Shown: positions 17,706 through 26,192, numbered from the stretch's first letter. The stretch: 64,000 nt of DNA from Streptomyces sp. NBC_01116 (GCF_041435495.1 NZ_CP108644.1:2542001-2606000), one strand, 5' to 3'. Notes: generated by a model from the letters alone, not told the origin. A program made the numbers and translations.

Positions 17706-18587
17706 TCAGCCCTTGGGAACGATCTGGATGTCCAGGTCGATGACGATGCTCGGCCCCACCACGGCGATCCCGCGCGCCAGCATGGTCTGCCAGGTGAGGG
17801 TGAAGTCCTCGCGGTGCAGTTCGGTGGTGGCCCGGCAGGCGGCGCGCGTCTCGCCCTCCAGGCCGTTGCCGATTCCGAGGTACTGGGTGTCCAGCGTGAC
17901 CGTGCGGCTGACGCCGTGCAGGGTCAGCGCACCGGTGACGCCCCAGCGGCTGCCGCCCCGGTGGACGAAGCGCTCGCTGTAGAACTCCAGCGTCGGGTAA
18001 CGGCCGACGTCGAGGAAGTCCCCGGAGCGCAGGTGGTCGTCGCGCATCTGCACATTGGTGTCGATCGAGGCGGCGTCGATGATCACGTGCATGGCGGAGT
18101 CCTCCATGCGGTCGGCGATCCGGACCGCCCCGGCGAAGTTGTTGAACCTGCCGTGGATGCGCGCCAGCCCGATGTGCCGGGCGGTGAAGCCGATCTGCGA
18201 GTGGTTCGGCTCGACGTCCCAGTCGCCGGGGTCGGGCAACTGCGGGGGCTGCGCCACCTGGAGGGTCACATCGCCCAGGGTGGCGTGCGCCCCCTCGGCC
18301 ACCGTCACCGCCCCGTGGAACGGGGTGAAGCCCTCGGCCGTGACCGCCAGCCGGTAGTCGCCCGCCGGGACCGTGGCGAGAACACTGCCGAAGGGGTCCG
18401 TCTCGCCGCCCGTCACTTTGCGGCCGGCGCTGTCGGTCACGACGTACTCGGCCTGCTGAACCGGTTCGTTGACCGGATCCAGCACCCGGCAGTTCAGCAC
18501 GCCCGCGGTACGGGGCATCTGGAATCCGGCGAGGGCCCCACCGCGCCCACCCGCCTGGCCTCTGTTTCCCAGCCAACGGCCGAACAT
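17706..18587 (-). CDS. YceI family protein with N-terminal carboxypeptidase-regulatory-like domain
   Basis: A 293-residue protein in two parts. Residues about 30-110 look like a transthyretin/carboxypeptidase-regulatory-like beta domain (VLNCRVLDPVNEPVQQAEYVVTDSAGRKVTGGETDPFG, GDYRLAVTAEGF). Residues about 120-293 are a YceI lipocalin-like barrel: WDVEPNHSQIGFTARHIGLARIHGRF, IIDAASIDTNVQMRDDHLRSGDFLDVGRYPTLEF, GVTGALTLHGVSRTVTL. YceI proteins bind polyisoprenoid-type lipids. No signal peptide is visible, so this copy should be cytoplasmic, unlike E. coli YceI. The ATG at 18587 has a G-rich ribosome-binding region. Confidence 0.88.
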   Translation of the reverse strand: MFGRWLGNRGQAGGRGGALAGFQMPRTAGVLNCRVLDPVNEPVQQAEYVVTDSAGRKVTGGETDPFGSVLATVPAGDYRLAVTAEGFTPFHGAVTVAEGAHATLGDVTLQVAQPPQLPDPGDWDVEPNHSQIGFTARHIGLARIHGRFNNFAGAVRIADRMEDSAMHVIIDAASIDTNVQMRDDHLRSGDFLDVGRYPTLEFYSERFVHRGGSRWGVTGALTLHGVSRTVTLDTQYLGIGNGLEGETRAACRATTELHREDFTLTWQTMLARGIAVVGPSIVIDLDIQIVPKG

Positions 18588-18806
18588 CTCTACGTACCCC
18601 CAGGGGCGCTGCGCGCTTCGGGCCCCTGACAGGTGGACGTCTCTGTCGGATCAGTGGCCCGCCGACGAGCATGCATTCGATCACTAATGCGGCGTTCGAG
18701 GCAAACGGAGAGCCTCGGAAGGGGTTGTACTGAGCTGCCACAAGGTGTAATGGGCCGTACGCATGTATGGCGAGCCGCGCCGATCCGTGACGAGCTGTAC
18801 GCAGTG

Positions 18807-19661
18807 TCACCGGCGGTCCGGATCCCTGGCTCCACCCCGTACGGGAACCCGGGAGAGCCGCACCCCGAAGTGGTCCCGGTAGGCGGCGAGCACCTCCTCG
18901 TCCGTGGCCAGTTCCGTATGGTGCTGATCCCCGCCGACCGTGGTGACCAGGGTCCGTCCGCTCAGTGTCACCCGCCCGGTCTCCGTGTACCGGGAGCACA
19001 CCAGCGACCGGGTGAAGTGCGAGTCCGGCGAGGTGCGGTGATACCAGGCCCCGCCCCGGAACTCCGGCAGCGTCCGCGGCCTCAGGTCGAGCCGGAACTG
19101 CCGTGATCCGCCGCACAGCAGATCCAGGTCCCCCTGCGGCGCCTGACGGAGCCGGAACACGCCCCGGGGGTCCTCCTGATCCGCCCGGTCGTCGAGCGCC
19201 AGCGGCCACAGCGCGTTGTCGCCGAACCCGACGTCCGCCAGCCAGGGCCCCGTGCCGTCCTCGGTCTCCACCCGCAGCGCCATGTGGTCGTACGGAATGC
19301 CCAGACGGCCGCCGTCGCCGAAGACCCGGGCCTGGAGCAGGGTCACACGGAAGCCGAGCGCACGCAGCAACGCCCCGAACGCGCCGTTCAGTTCGTAGCA
19401 GAAGCCGCCGCGACCGCCGGTCACCTTGGCCATGAGCGCCCGTTCCTCCAGCACGATGTCCTCGCCCAGATGGACCGAGAGGTTCTCGAAGGGGACGGCG
19501 AGCAGATGCCGGTGCTGAAGGTCGCGCAGCGCTTCGACGTCGGCCCGCACCGGACGGTCCGCGCCTATCCGGACGAGATAGGCGTCGACAACCGCGTCGG
19601 TGACGCCCTCGTCGGGTCCCGGGACGGAGGCGCCGGATGTCGTGGGTGTCTGCGAGGTCAT
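18807..19661 (-). CDS. Arylamine N-acetyltransferase
   Basis: NAT enzymes move acetyl from acetyl-CoA to arylamines and hydrazines through a Cys-His-Asp triad. In this 284-residue protein the triad is visible as C88 in TGGRGGFCYELN, H126 in IPYDHMAL and D143 in WLADVGFGD. HLLAVPFENLSVHLGEDI near residue 52 is the family's N-terminal signature. The length agrees with bacterial NATs. The start at 19661 gives a normal N-terminus; the open frame continues upstream into the 181-bp inverted-repeat element and is not coding there. The role could be xenobiotic detoxification or modification of an aromatic amine metabolite. Confidence 0.92.
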   Translation of the reverse strand: MTSQTPTTSGASVPGPDEGVTDAVVDAYLVRIGADRPVRADVEALRDLQHRHLLAVPFENLSVHLGEDIVLEERALMAKVTGGRGGFCYELNGAFGALLRALGFRVTLLQARVFGDGGRLGIPYDHMALRVETEDGTGPWLADVGFGDNALWPLALDDRADQEDPRGVFRLRQAPQGDLDLLCGGSRQFRLDLRPRTLPEFRGGAWYHRTSPDSHFTRSLVCSRYTETGRVTLSGRTLVTTVGGDQHHTELATDEEVLAAYRDHFGVRLSRVPVRGGARDPDRR

Positions 19662-19695
19662 GTCCCAAGTCTGCGCCCGCTCCGGCGCGAGGGCA

Positions 19696-19876
19696 CTAGG
19701 GCGTGTTTCGAAAGTCCCGCCTGCTCGGCGACGCCTGGCACGCACGCTCGCCGCGTTGTCGGGTTCACCCCGATACATCCAGTATCGGGGCGACCCTCCG
19801 CCTTGCGATCGCACGCACCAGACGCCGCCGAGCCCGCCCTCCGGGCGGACGGCGCTACTTTCGAAACACGCCCTAG
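19696..19876. mobile_element. MITE-like element with perfect 20-bp terminal inverted repeats
   Basis: CTAGGGCGTGTTTCGAAAGT at 19696-19715 is repeated as an exact inverted copy at 19857-19876. The 181-bp interior has no credible gene. It contains an internal hairpin (CCCCGATAC at 19768-19776, GTATCGGGG at 19782-19790, extended by GGGT/ACCC outside). Both ends carry CTAG, which may be part of the TIR or a 4-bp target duplication of the kind made by IS5-family elements. No transposase is in the window, so mobilisation in trans would be needed. It sits in the gap between the divergent NAT and PPOX genes. Confidence 0.82.
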
Positions 19877-19926
19877 GACTCCCGCCCGAGGCCCCTTGCC
19901 CGAGGTGCTGTGCGGTGATCGTCCTC

Positions 19927-19932
19927 TAGCGT
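19927..19932 (+). promoter_or_regulatory. -10 box TAGCGT of a probable leaderless promoter
   Basis: TAGCGT, seven bases, then the ATG at 19940; no ribosome-binding site is seen. The MITE-like element ends 50 bp upstream, close enough to overlap the -35 or upstream region. Confidence 0.5.
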
Positions 19933-19939
19933 GTCGGGC

Positions 19940-20398
19940 ATGACCGACTACGATCCCCCGCGCAGCCGCGAACAGCGCAAGCAGGAGGCTATGGACCACC
20001 TGCGCCAGGACGAGGACGCGTGGGTGGCCACGGCGTCCCGGGACGGCCTGCCCACCTTGGTGCCGCTGTCGTTCCTCTGGGAGGACGACAGGGGCACTCT
20101 GCTGATGTGCACCCGGCGGACCAATCCGACGGCCGTCAACGTCACTCCCGCCGGCCCGATCCGGATCACACTCGGCCCCACCCGCGATGTGGTGCTGATC
20201 GAGGGCGACGCGAGGGTACTGGAGCAAACGGACCTGCCGACCGCGACGAGAGACGCCTTCGTCGCGAAGTTCGGATGGAACCCGCCCGCCCCCGCCTGGG
20301 TGTTCATGCGCATCACCCCCCACACCGTGCGCGCCTGGCGCGAGTCGAACGAGATCGCCGGCCGCGATCTGATGCTCGCCGGGGAGTGGCTGGCCTGA
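19940..20398 (+). CDS. Pyridoxamine 5'-phosphate oxidase family protein
   Basis: A 152-residue split-barrel protein of the PPOX/flavin- or F420-binding superfamily. Signature stretches are DEDAWVATASRDGLPTLVPLSFLWEDDRGTLLM, TNPTAVNVTPAGPIRITLGPTRDVVLIEGDARVL and the C-terminal FMRITPHTVRAWRESNEIAGRDLM. Members reduce small molecules or act as cofactor-binding oxidoreductases; the substrate here cannot be told. The start is the ATG at 19940 behind a leaderless -10; a GTG three codons earlier is possible. It is convergent with comEC, whose stop codon lies 27 bp away. Confidence 0.82.
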   Translation: MTDYDPPRSREQRKQEAMDHLRQDEDAWVATASRDGLPTLVPLSFLWEDDRGTLLMCTRRTNPTAVNVTPAGPIRITLGPTRDVVLIEGDARVLEQTDLPTATRDAFVAKFGWNPPAPAWVFMRITPHTVRAWRESNEIAGRDLMLAGEWLA

Positions 20399-20424
20399 CC
20401 GGCGCGGGGCGGGTTCCGGCGGTG

Positions 20425-23007
20425 TCACGACCGGCCCACCGCCCGCAGCTCCTTCCCGGTGCCCGTCACCGCGATCGGGCCGTCGGTGTCGGTGCGCAGG
20501 ACCCGGGCCCCGGCCGCCCTGAGGGCGCCCACCGTGCGGGCCGAGGGGTGGCCGTACGGGTTGTCCGCGCCGCAGGAGATGAGCGCCAGCCTCGGCCGTA
20601 CGCTGTGGAGCAGCCCGGCGTCCTGGAAGGCCGAGCCGTGGTGGGCCACCTTGAGGACGTCCACCGGCCCCGACGCCTCCTGGCCACGCAGCAACTCCCG
20701 CTGGGCCGGAGGTTCGAGGTCGCCGAGGAGCAGCAGCGTCAGCCCGCCGGCCGCCCGTACGCGCAGGGTGACACTGGAGTCGTTCGGCTCCCGCTCCACC
20801 GCCCCCGCTCCCCCGGGCCCGTGGCGCGGCCAGAGGACCCGCCAGCCGACCGGGCCCGCCCGGCGGTGCTCACCGGCGACGGCCCGCACCGTCGGGACCC
20901 GCGCCGCAGCCGCTGTCCGCCGCACGAACGCGGCTTGTTCCGGGGGCTCTTCGAGGCTCGTCGTCTGGATCGCGCCCACCGCCCTGCCCCGGAGCACGCC
21001 CGGCAGCCCGCGCACATGGTCGGCGTGGAAGTGGGTGAGGACCACGAGCGGGACGCGGGTCACCGCGAGGTCGCGCAGGCACCGGTCGACCGCACCGGGG
21101 TCGGGGCCGGCGTCGACGACCACGCCCGTGCCCTCCCCCGCCATGAGCACCATCGCATCGCCCTGCCCCACGTCGCAGAGCGCGAACGCCCAGTCGGGCG
21201 GCGGCCATCCGGTCATGATCCGGGTCAGCGGAACCGGTCTCAGCACCGCCAGCACGAGTAGCAGCCCGGCGGCCGCGCAGATCCAGGGGTGGCGGACCAG
21301 CCTCGGCGCCAGGAGCACGGCCGCCACCGTGAGGCCGGCGAGCAGCGCCGCACCGGACCACCCTCCGGGCCACTGGGCCTCCGCCCCGGGAAGGCCCGCC
21401 CCCGCGCGGGCGACCGTGGCGATCCACCCGACCGGCCAGCTCGCGATCGAAGCCAGCAGCTCGGCCACCGGCTGGGCGACGGGGGCGACGGCGAGGGCCG
21501 CGAACCCGAGCACCGTCGCCGGCGCCACCGCGAACTCCGCCAGCAGATTGCACGGGACCGCCACCAGGCTGACCCGCGAGGCCAGGACGACCACCACGGG
21601 CGCGCACACGGCCTGCGCGGCCGCCGCCGCGGCCAGGACCTCGGCGAGCCTGCCCGGCACCCGCCGCGCCCGCAGGGCGGCGCTCCACCGCGGCGCGAGG
21701 GTCAGCAGCGCACCGGTGGCCAGCACCGACAGCAGGAAACCGAAACTCCGGGCGAGCCAGGGGTCGAAGAGCACCAGGAGGACGACAGCCCCCGCCAGCG
21801 CGGGAATCAGGGACCTCCTGCGGCCCGTTCCGATCGCGAGGAGCGTGATGAGACCGCAGGCTGCCGCGCGGAGCACGCTCGGTTCCGGACGGCACACGAT
21901 GACGAAGGCGAGCGTCAGCCCACCGCCGGCCACCGCGGTCGCCCGCAGCGAGAGCCCCAACAGAGGTGCCAGCCCGCGCCGTTCCGCGCTCAGCGCCGAC
22001 CCCGGCGGCCCGACGAGAAGGAAGAGAAGAATCGATAGATTCGCACCGGAAACGCTCAAGAGGTGTGTCAAATCAGTCGCCTTGAAGGCGTCGTACAGCT
22101 CGGCCGGGACCCTGGACGTGTCCCCGACCACCAGCCCCGGCAACAGCGCACGCGTGTCCGCGTCCAGGCCGTCCGTCGCCTCCCGCAACCCGGCGCGCAG
22201 CTCCCCGGCCGTGCGCTGGACCCACGTCGGGGGCCCGGTGATCCGGGGCGCCCCCTCGTCATCCACCCGGAGGACCGCCGCCAGGCGTTCGCCCTCGTGT
22301 GCGGGAGGCGAGAGCCTGCCGCCGAGCCGGAGCCGGGTGGACGGCAGCAGCTTCTGCCAGTCCGCGCGGTGGTCACCCGGCGCGACCATGAGCAGCACCG
22401 GTGTCCTGACCCGGGCACCAGGACCGCCCGGTGTCCGCACCTCGACGACCTCGGCGTCGATCAGGAGAAGGTCCGGGGTGCTGTGGTTGCCCCGTACCGC
22501 CGGGCGGGTCGTCCGGGGATCCGAGGTCACCCGTACGTCGGCGTCGATGCGCGCGTACTGCTCCGCCAGCCCGGGAACGGGACCGCGCCGCACATCGGCC
22601 CCGTGAAGCCCGGCCACGGCCGCGCCCGCCGCCGCGCACAGCAGGACGGCTCCCCCGGCGGCCACGGCCCGGGAGCGCCCGGCGGGCCTCCCCTCCCGAG
22701 AGGTGCGCGCGGCCGCCACCAGCAGAAGGACCGCCGGAACCAGACAGGCGACGGCCACGGCGGCCACCCACTTCCCCGGCAGCCCCAGCGTCGACGCCGC
22801 GGCAGCCCAGACCGCCAGAGCGGGCGGCACGAGCCGCAGGTCCGCGGGCCCCTCCCGCCACGAGCCGCCCCCACCCGGCGCACGCGAGTCACCCTGCGCA
22901 ACCGAGACGTTCGGCGTTCCCGAGCCCCTCGGTGCTCCCGGGGTACGCGGTGCGCATCCCGGACCGCCCGCGTTCCGGGGGCCGAGCCGGGCCTCCCGGC
23001 TGCTCAT
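20425..23007 (-). CDS. comEC: ComEC/Rec2 family competence protein
   Basis: ComEC is the membrane channel for single-stranded DNA uptake in competent bacteria. The 860-residue protein has an N-terminal membrane region and an OB-like extracytoplasmic segment near 130-290. It then has the competence domain with DLTHLLSVSGANLSILLFLLVG near 305-325 and a bundle of helices up to about 580. A C-terminal metallo-beta-lactamase-like domain carries LTHFHADHVRGLPG near 655, GDLEPPAQ and KVAHHGSAFQDAGLL. Its start overlaps the stop of comEA by 4 bp (ATGA at 23004-23007), so the two are translationally coupled. Natural transformation is not usual in Streptomyces, so the present role is uncertain. Confidence 0.92.
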   Translation of the reverse strand: MSSREARLGPRNAGGPGCAPRTPGAPRGSGTPNVSVAQGDSRAPGGGGSWREGPADLRLVPPALAVWAAAASTLGLPGKWVAAVAVACLVPAVLLLVAAARTSREGRPAGRSRAVAAGGAVLLCAAAGAAVAGLHGADVRRGPVPGLAEQYARIDADVRVTSDPRTTRPAVRGNHSTPDLLLIDAEVVEVRTPGGPGARVRTPVLLMVAPGDHRADWQKLLPSTRLRLGGRLSPPAHEGERLAAVLRVDDEGAPRITGPPTWVQRTAGELRAGLREATDGLDADTRALLPGLVVGDTSRVPAELYDAFKATDLTHLLSVSGANLSILLFLLVGPPGSALSAERRGLAPLLGLSLRATAVAGGGLTLAFVIVCRPEPSVLRAAACGLITLLAIGTGRRRSLIPALAGAVVLLVLFDPWLARSFGFLLSVLATGALLTLAPRWSAALRARRVPGRLAEVLAAAAAAQAVCAPVVVVLASRVSLVAVPCNLLAEFAVAPATVLGFAALAVAPVAQPVAELLASIASWPVGWIATVARAGAGLPGAEAQWPGGWSGAALLAGLTVAAVLLAPRLVRHPWICAAAGLLLVLAVLRPVPLTRIMTGWPPPDWAFALCDVGQGDAMVLMAGEGTGVVVDAGPDPGAVDRCLRDLAVTRVPLVVLTHFHADHVRGLPGVLRGRAVGAIQTTSLEEPPEQAAFVRRTAAAARVPTVRAVAGEHRRAGPVGWRVLWPRHGPGGAGAVEREPNDSSVTLRVRAAGGLTLLLLGDLEPPAQRELLRGQEASGPVDVLKVAHHGSAFQDAGLLHSVRPRLALISCGADNPYGHPSARTVGALRAAGARVLRTDTDGPIAVTGTGKELRAVGRS

Positions 23008-24230
23008 GGCCGTACGAGCGGCTGGAGATCGGCGAAGCGGCGGTCGCCGATCCCGTTGACCTGCCGGAGCTCGTCGACGGACCGGAATCCGTTGTTCTCC
23101 GTGCGGTAGTCGATCATGTGCTGGGCCAGCACGGGCCCGACCCCGGGCAGCGTTTCGAGCTGCTCCGCGGTCGCCGTGTTCAGGCTCAGCAGTGCCGAGG
23201 GGCCGGGCCCGCCCGACGCGCCGGCCCCGGCGCGCACACCACCCGCCGCCGCCCCGGAGACCGGTGGGCCCTGCGGCAGACCCACGACGACCTGCTCGCC
23301 ATCCATCAGGACCCGCGCCCGGTTGAGCCCCGTCATATCCGTGCCGGTGCGCACACCGCCCGCCGCGTCGAGCGCGTCCGCCACCCGCGAGCCCGCCGGA
23401 AGCCGACGGACCCCCGGCCGACGCACCTTGCCGCTCACATCGACGACGATCTGCCCGCTCCCGCCCGGTGGCTCCCCTGCCGACGGACGGGAAACCGGAT
23501 CGGGGACGCCGGACCGTAACGGATCCGGTGGCAGCACGGGTGCGGCCGCCTCGTCCGCGACCGGCGCAGTCACGGTCTGGGGGCGTACGGACCAGAAGTG
23601 AAACGCGGCGACGCCCACGGCGGCGAGCAGCACCAGCCCGAGCACCATCGGCGTGCGCGGCGCCATCCCGCACCGGAGCCGCACCCACAACGGCAGCCGC
23701 TCCCGGACGGCCGAGGCAAGACGGCGGACCCCGGGCGTGCCACCGGACGCCTCCCCCGTGGTGTCGGACGCCGGCACAGGTACGGGGTCGATCTCACGTA
23801 CCGGTACGGGCTCGGTCTCAGGTACGGGTTCGGGTACGAGTACGGGTTCGTTGTCACGTACAGCTGCGGGTCCGGCACCGCTCCCCGGCCCGGAGGCGCC
23901 CGCCATCAGCGCGTCCGCCCGGCGACGCGCGGCCGCCGCCGCGAGGGCGGAACGCCCTCGCACGGCCCGCCGTCCACCGTGGCGGGCCCCGGCACGAGCG
24001 CCGGGGCCCGCTCCCGCCCGGCCGCCCGGGCGAGTGCCGGATCCGTGCCGCGCCCGTGCGGGCCTCCGCCCGGACAACGGGTCGGGCGGAGCCAGGAACG
24101 TAGAAGCGTCGGTGGACGAGGAGGTGAGGACGGAGGCGGGGGCGGAGACGGGGGCGGACGAGGAATCGGACGACGGGGCAGCGGTGGGCAGAGCGTCGGA
24201 AGCCGACGCCCGAGGAGGTCGAAGGGCCAT
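23004..24230 (-). CDS. comEA: ComEA family DNA-binding protein (SLBB and helix-hairpin-helix)
   Basis: A 408-residue membrane-anchored DNA receptor of the competence type. Residues 1-185 are disordered, Ala/Arg/Pro-rich, with a run of short PVP/EPV repeats around 130-155 encoded by repeated TACGGGT units near 23780-23860. One membrane helix follows at about 192-212 (MVLGLVLLAAVGVAAFHFW). An SLBB-like domain lies near 258-315 (IVVDVSGKVRRPGVRRLPAGSRVADALDAAGG). The C-terminus has two HhH motifs (LSLNTATAEQLETLPGVGP, VDELRQVNGIGDRRFADL). The long N-terminal extension is cytoplasmic by topology and unusual compared with Bacillus ComEA. It is the first gene of the comEA-comEC pair. Two DnaA-box sequences lie 53-79 bp upstream. 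Confidence 0.9.
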   Translation of the reverse strand: MALRPPRASASDALPTAAPSSDSSSAPVSAPASVLTSSSTDASTFLAPPDPLSGRRPARARHGSGTRPGGRAGAGPGARAGARHGGRRAVRGRSALAAAAARRRADALMAGASGPGSGAGPAAVRDNEPVLVPEPVPETEPVPVREIDPVPVPASDTTGEASGGTPGVRRLASAVRERLPLWVRLRCGMAPRTPMVLGLVLLAAVGVAAFHFWSVRPQTVTAPVADEAAAPVLPPDPLRSGVPDPVSRPSAGEPPGGSGQIVVDVSGKVRRPGVRRLPAGSRVADALDAAGGVRTGTDMTGLNRARVLMDGEQVVVGLPQGPPVSGAAAGGVRAGAGASGGPGPSALLSLNTATAEQLETLPGVGPVLAQHMIDYRTENNGFRSVDELRQVNGIGDRRFADLQPLVRP

Positions 24231-24238
24231 GCCTCACG

Positions 24239-24244
24239 ACGTTA
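24239..24244 (-). promoter_or_regulatory. Putative -10 box (TAACGT) of comEA
   Basis: On the minus strand TAACGT is followed by eight bases and the comEA ATG. TGAGGC directly before the ATG could also act as a weak ribosome-binding site, so a leaderless transcript is possible but not certain. Confidence 0.4.
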
Positions 24245-24282
24245 GGCACATCCGCCCGAACCCGCTGAGCAGCCTCGATTCC

Positions 24283-24309
24283 TGTGGACAGTCCGGCAGT
24301 TGTGGACAA
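24283..24309 (-). promoter_or_regulatory. Two DnaA-box-like sites upstream of comEA
   Basis: Read on the minus strand, 24301-24309 is TTGTCCACA, the streptomycete DnaA-box consensus, and 24283-24291 is CTGTCCACA, one mismatch. Start-to-start spacing is 18 bp and both have the same orientation. They lie in the 130-bp gap between degV and comEA, just upstream of where the comEA -35 would be. Confidence 0.55.
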
Positions 24310-24360
24310 CTCGGCCACTCCCCGGGGTGAATCTCCGCAGCGCGATCCACGCAGCGCGTT

Positions 24361-25206
24361 TCACCGCACCGAGATCACCGCGCCGAGCAGCCCCGGCCCC
24401 GTGTGCGCCCCGATCACCGCGCCGACCTCGCTGACGTGGAGATCGACCAGGCCGGGAACGCGCTCGCGCAGCCGCTCGGCCAGGCGCTCCGCGCGCTCCG
24501 GGGCGGCCAGGTGGTGGACGGCGATGTCCACCGGGGCCGTCCCCGCCCGCTCGGCGACGATCTCCTCCAGGCGGGCAATGGCCTTGGAAGCCGTCCGCAC
24601 CTTCTCCAGCATCTCGATCCGTCCCGCGTCCAGCTCCAGGATCGGCTTCACCGCCAGCGCGGATCCCAGCAGGGCCTGGGCCGTGCCGATGCGTCCGCCC
24701 CGGCGCAGATAGTCGAGCGTGTCGACATAGAAATACGCCGAGGTGCCGGCGGCCCGCTTCTCCGCAGCCGACACCGCATCGTCCGGGCCGCCGCCCGCCT
24801 CGGCGCTCTCCGCCGCCGCCAGAGCACAGAACCCCAGGGCCATGGCGACCATTCCGGTGTCCACCACCCGTACCGGAACGGGGGCGTCCTTCGCCGCGAG
24901 CAGCGCCGCGTCGTACGTGCCCGAGAACTCCGACGACAGGTGCAGGGACACCACCGCGTCGGCCCCGTCCTCGGCCGCCGCCCGGTAGGCCGCGGCGAAG
25001 ACCTCGGGGCTGGGGCGGGACGTGGTCACGGAGTGGCGTTTCTGCAGAGCCAGGGCGAGCGAGCGGGCCGAGATCTCCGTGCCCTCCTCCAGCGCCCGGT
25101 CGCCGAGGACGACGGTCAGCGGCACTGCGGTGATGCCGTGCCGTTCCATCGTCGGGCGCGGCAGGTAGGCCGTGGAATCGGTGACGATAGCGACATGGCG
25201 GGACAT
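24361..25206 (-). CDS. DegV family fatty-acid-binding protein
   Basis: DegV (FakB-like) proteins bind one fatty acid; in Firmicutes they present it to the kinase FakA. The 281-residue product starts MSRHVAIVTDSTAYLPRPTMERHGITAVPL with the conserved DSTxxLP motif. It continues VTTSRPSPEVFAAAY (TSQPS-like), VVSLHLSSEFSGTYDAA and YLRRGGRIGTAQALLGSALAVKPIL, the classical DegV signature GGRI. No FakA gene is near. A TAACCT -10 box at 25214-25219, seven bases before the ATG, suggests a leaderless transcript. Confidence 0.93.
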   Translation of the reverse strand: MSRHVAIVTDSTAYLPRPTMERHGITAVPLTVVLGDRALEEGTEISARSLALALQKRHSVTTSRPSPEVFAAAYRAAAEDGADAVVSLHLSSEFSGTYDAALLAAKDAPVPVRVVDTGMVAMALGFCALAAAESAEAGGGPDDAVSAAEKRAAGTSAYFYVDTLDYLRRGGRIGTAQALLGSALAVKPILELDAGRIEMLEKVRTASKAIARLEEIVAERAGTAPVDIAVHHLAAPERAERLAERLRERVPGLVDLHVSEVGAVIGAHTGPGLLGAVISVR

Positions 25207-25213
25207 GAGCCGG

Positions 25214-25219
25214 AGGTTA
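25214..25219 (-). promoter_or_regulatory. -10 box TAACCT of a probable leaderless degV promoter
   Basis: On the minus strand TAACCT is followed by seven bases and the degV ATG at 25204-25206. The intervening CCGGCTC is not a ribosome-binding site. Confidence 0.5.
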
Positions 25220-25336
25220 CCTGGCGTGGTGGGAGTGCGGCAGCCCGGCCCCGGCCCTCTGATCGTTCATAGCCGCTTCGGAGCGTATCCGGCCGGGTCA
25301 TAGGCACTCAAGCGAGGTCGCACGGCCAGGTGTGCG

Positions 25337-26131
25337 TCAGTTCGTCGTTTCCGGCCGGGTGGACTTCTGCCAGGGGTAGGTCGTGCGCAGCCGCGGGTCC
25401 GGTGCGGTGATCGCCTGCGGGCCCTCCTCGCGGGTGGGTCCGGACCACGCCTGGTCGGCCGTGCTGCTGTTCCCGGCCGAGGGGTCCGCCGAGGGATCCG
25501 CCGAGGCGGGCTCGGGCCAGTCCGTCCCGGGGCCGTGGGCCGCTGTCGAGGCGGAGGCCCCCGCGCCGGAGGCCTGCGACGGCTCCTCGACGGTCCAGTG
25601 CCGCAGCGCGCCGGCCTCGATGTCGATCTGCGCGTTCAGCGCGTCCAGGTCGTCGTCGGCGAACTGCCGCGCCCGGTCCCGCGCCGCCCAGCGCAGCGAC
25701 TCCGCCGAGTGCGTGATCCGCTGTGTGCGTTCCTTCAGCTTGGGCAGCAGACCCGCGACCGTCGCCCGGTCCGGCTCGCGCTCCAGCCGCTTCAGCTCGT
25801 CGTCCAGTTCGAGGCCGTGCTCGCTCAGCCGCCGGAACAGCGCCACCGACTCCGCCAGGGACGCGTCCTCGGCGACGCCGGCGTGCAGGGCGTCCTGCGT
25901 GGCCCGCATCGAGGTGCGCAGGGCGAGCCGGAGCTGCGCCAGCTCACCGGCGACACCCGTCTGCCCGAAGCTCTTGGCCCGGAGCGTGGTGTCCTCCACG
26001 GTGCGCCGGGCCTGCGTGATCGTGCGGTCCACGCCCCGCTTGGCCGCGCCGACGGCCTTCACCGTCGCGTAGACACCCAGCGCGACGAACGCGACCAAGA
26101 GCAACGCCAGGATCGTGATCGCGGCTTCCAT
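25337..26131 (-). CDS. Membrane-anchored protein of unknown function with coiled-coil-like region
   Basis: A 264-residue protein that I do not recognise beyond its layout. One N-terminal membrane helix (ITILALLLVAFVALGVYATV, residues 4-23) is followed by a basic amphipathic stretch. A long charged helical region at about 25-175 follows, rich in R, E, L and A (LAQLRLALRTSMRATQDALHAG, LFRRLSEHGLELDDELKRLEREPDR), probably coiled coil. The C-terminal 80 residues are disordered, Ser/Ala/Pro-rich. It looks like a scaffold or envelope-associated protein with one membrane anchor. The ATG at 26129-26131 was chosen because GAGGGGC precedes it and the helix then starts properly. It lies 158 bp downstream of leuS beyond a terminator. 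Confidence 0.7.
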   Translation of the reverse strand: MEAAITILALLLVAFVALGVYATVKAVGAAKRGVDRTITQARRTVEDTTLRAKSFGQTGVAGELAQLRLALRTSMRATQDALHAGVAEDASLAESVALFRRLSEHGLELDDELKRLEREPDRATVAGLLPKLKERTQRITHSAESLRWAARDRARQFADDDLDALNAQIDIEAGALRHWTVEEPSQASGAGASASTAAHGPGTDWPEPASADPSADPSAGNSSTADQAWSGPTREEGPQAITAPDPRLRTTYPWQKSTRPETTN

Positions 26132-26192
26132 GAATGCCCCTCGATATCTCGATGCGGCCGCCGATACCGGTCGCCCCTCCACCGTAAACGGA

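Noticed and set aside
16282..19668. 1128-codon frame that would fuse holA with about 800 upstream residues
   Set aside because: Upstream part is Arg/Pro-rich, runs antisense or out of frame to three other genes, and HolA starts cleanly at 17268.
19658..20428. 256-codon minus-strand frame across the MITE and PPOX gene
   Set aside because: Antisense to the PPOX gene and includes the MITE inverted repeats; no family match.
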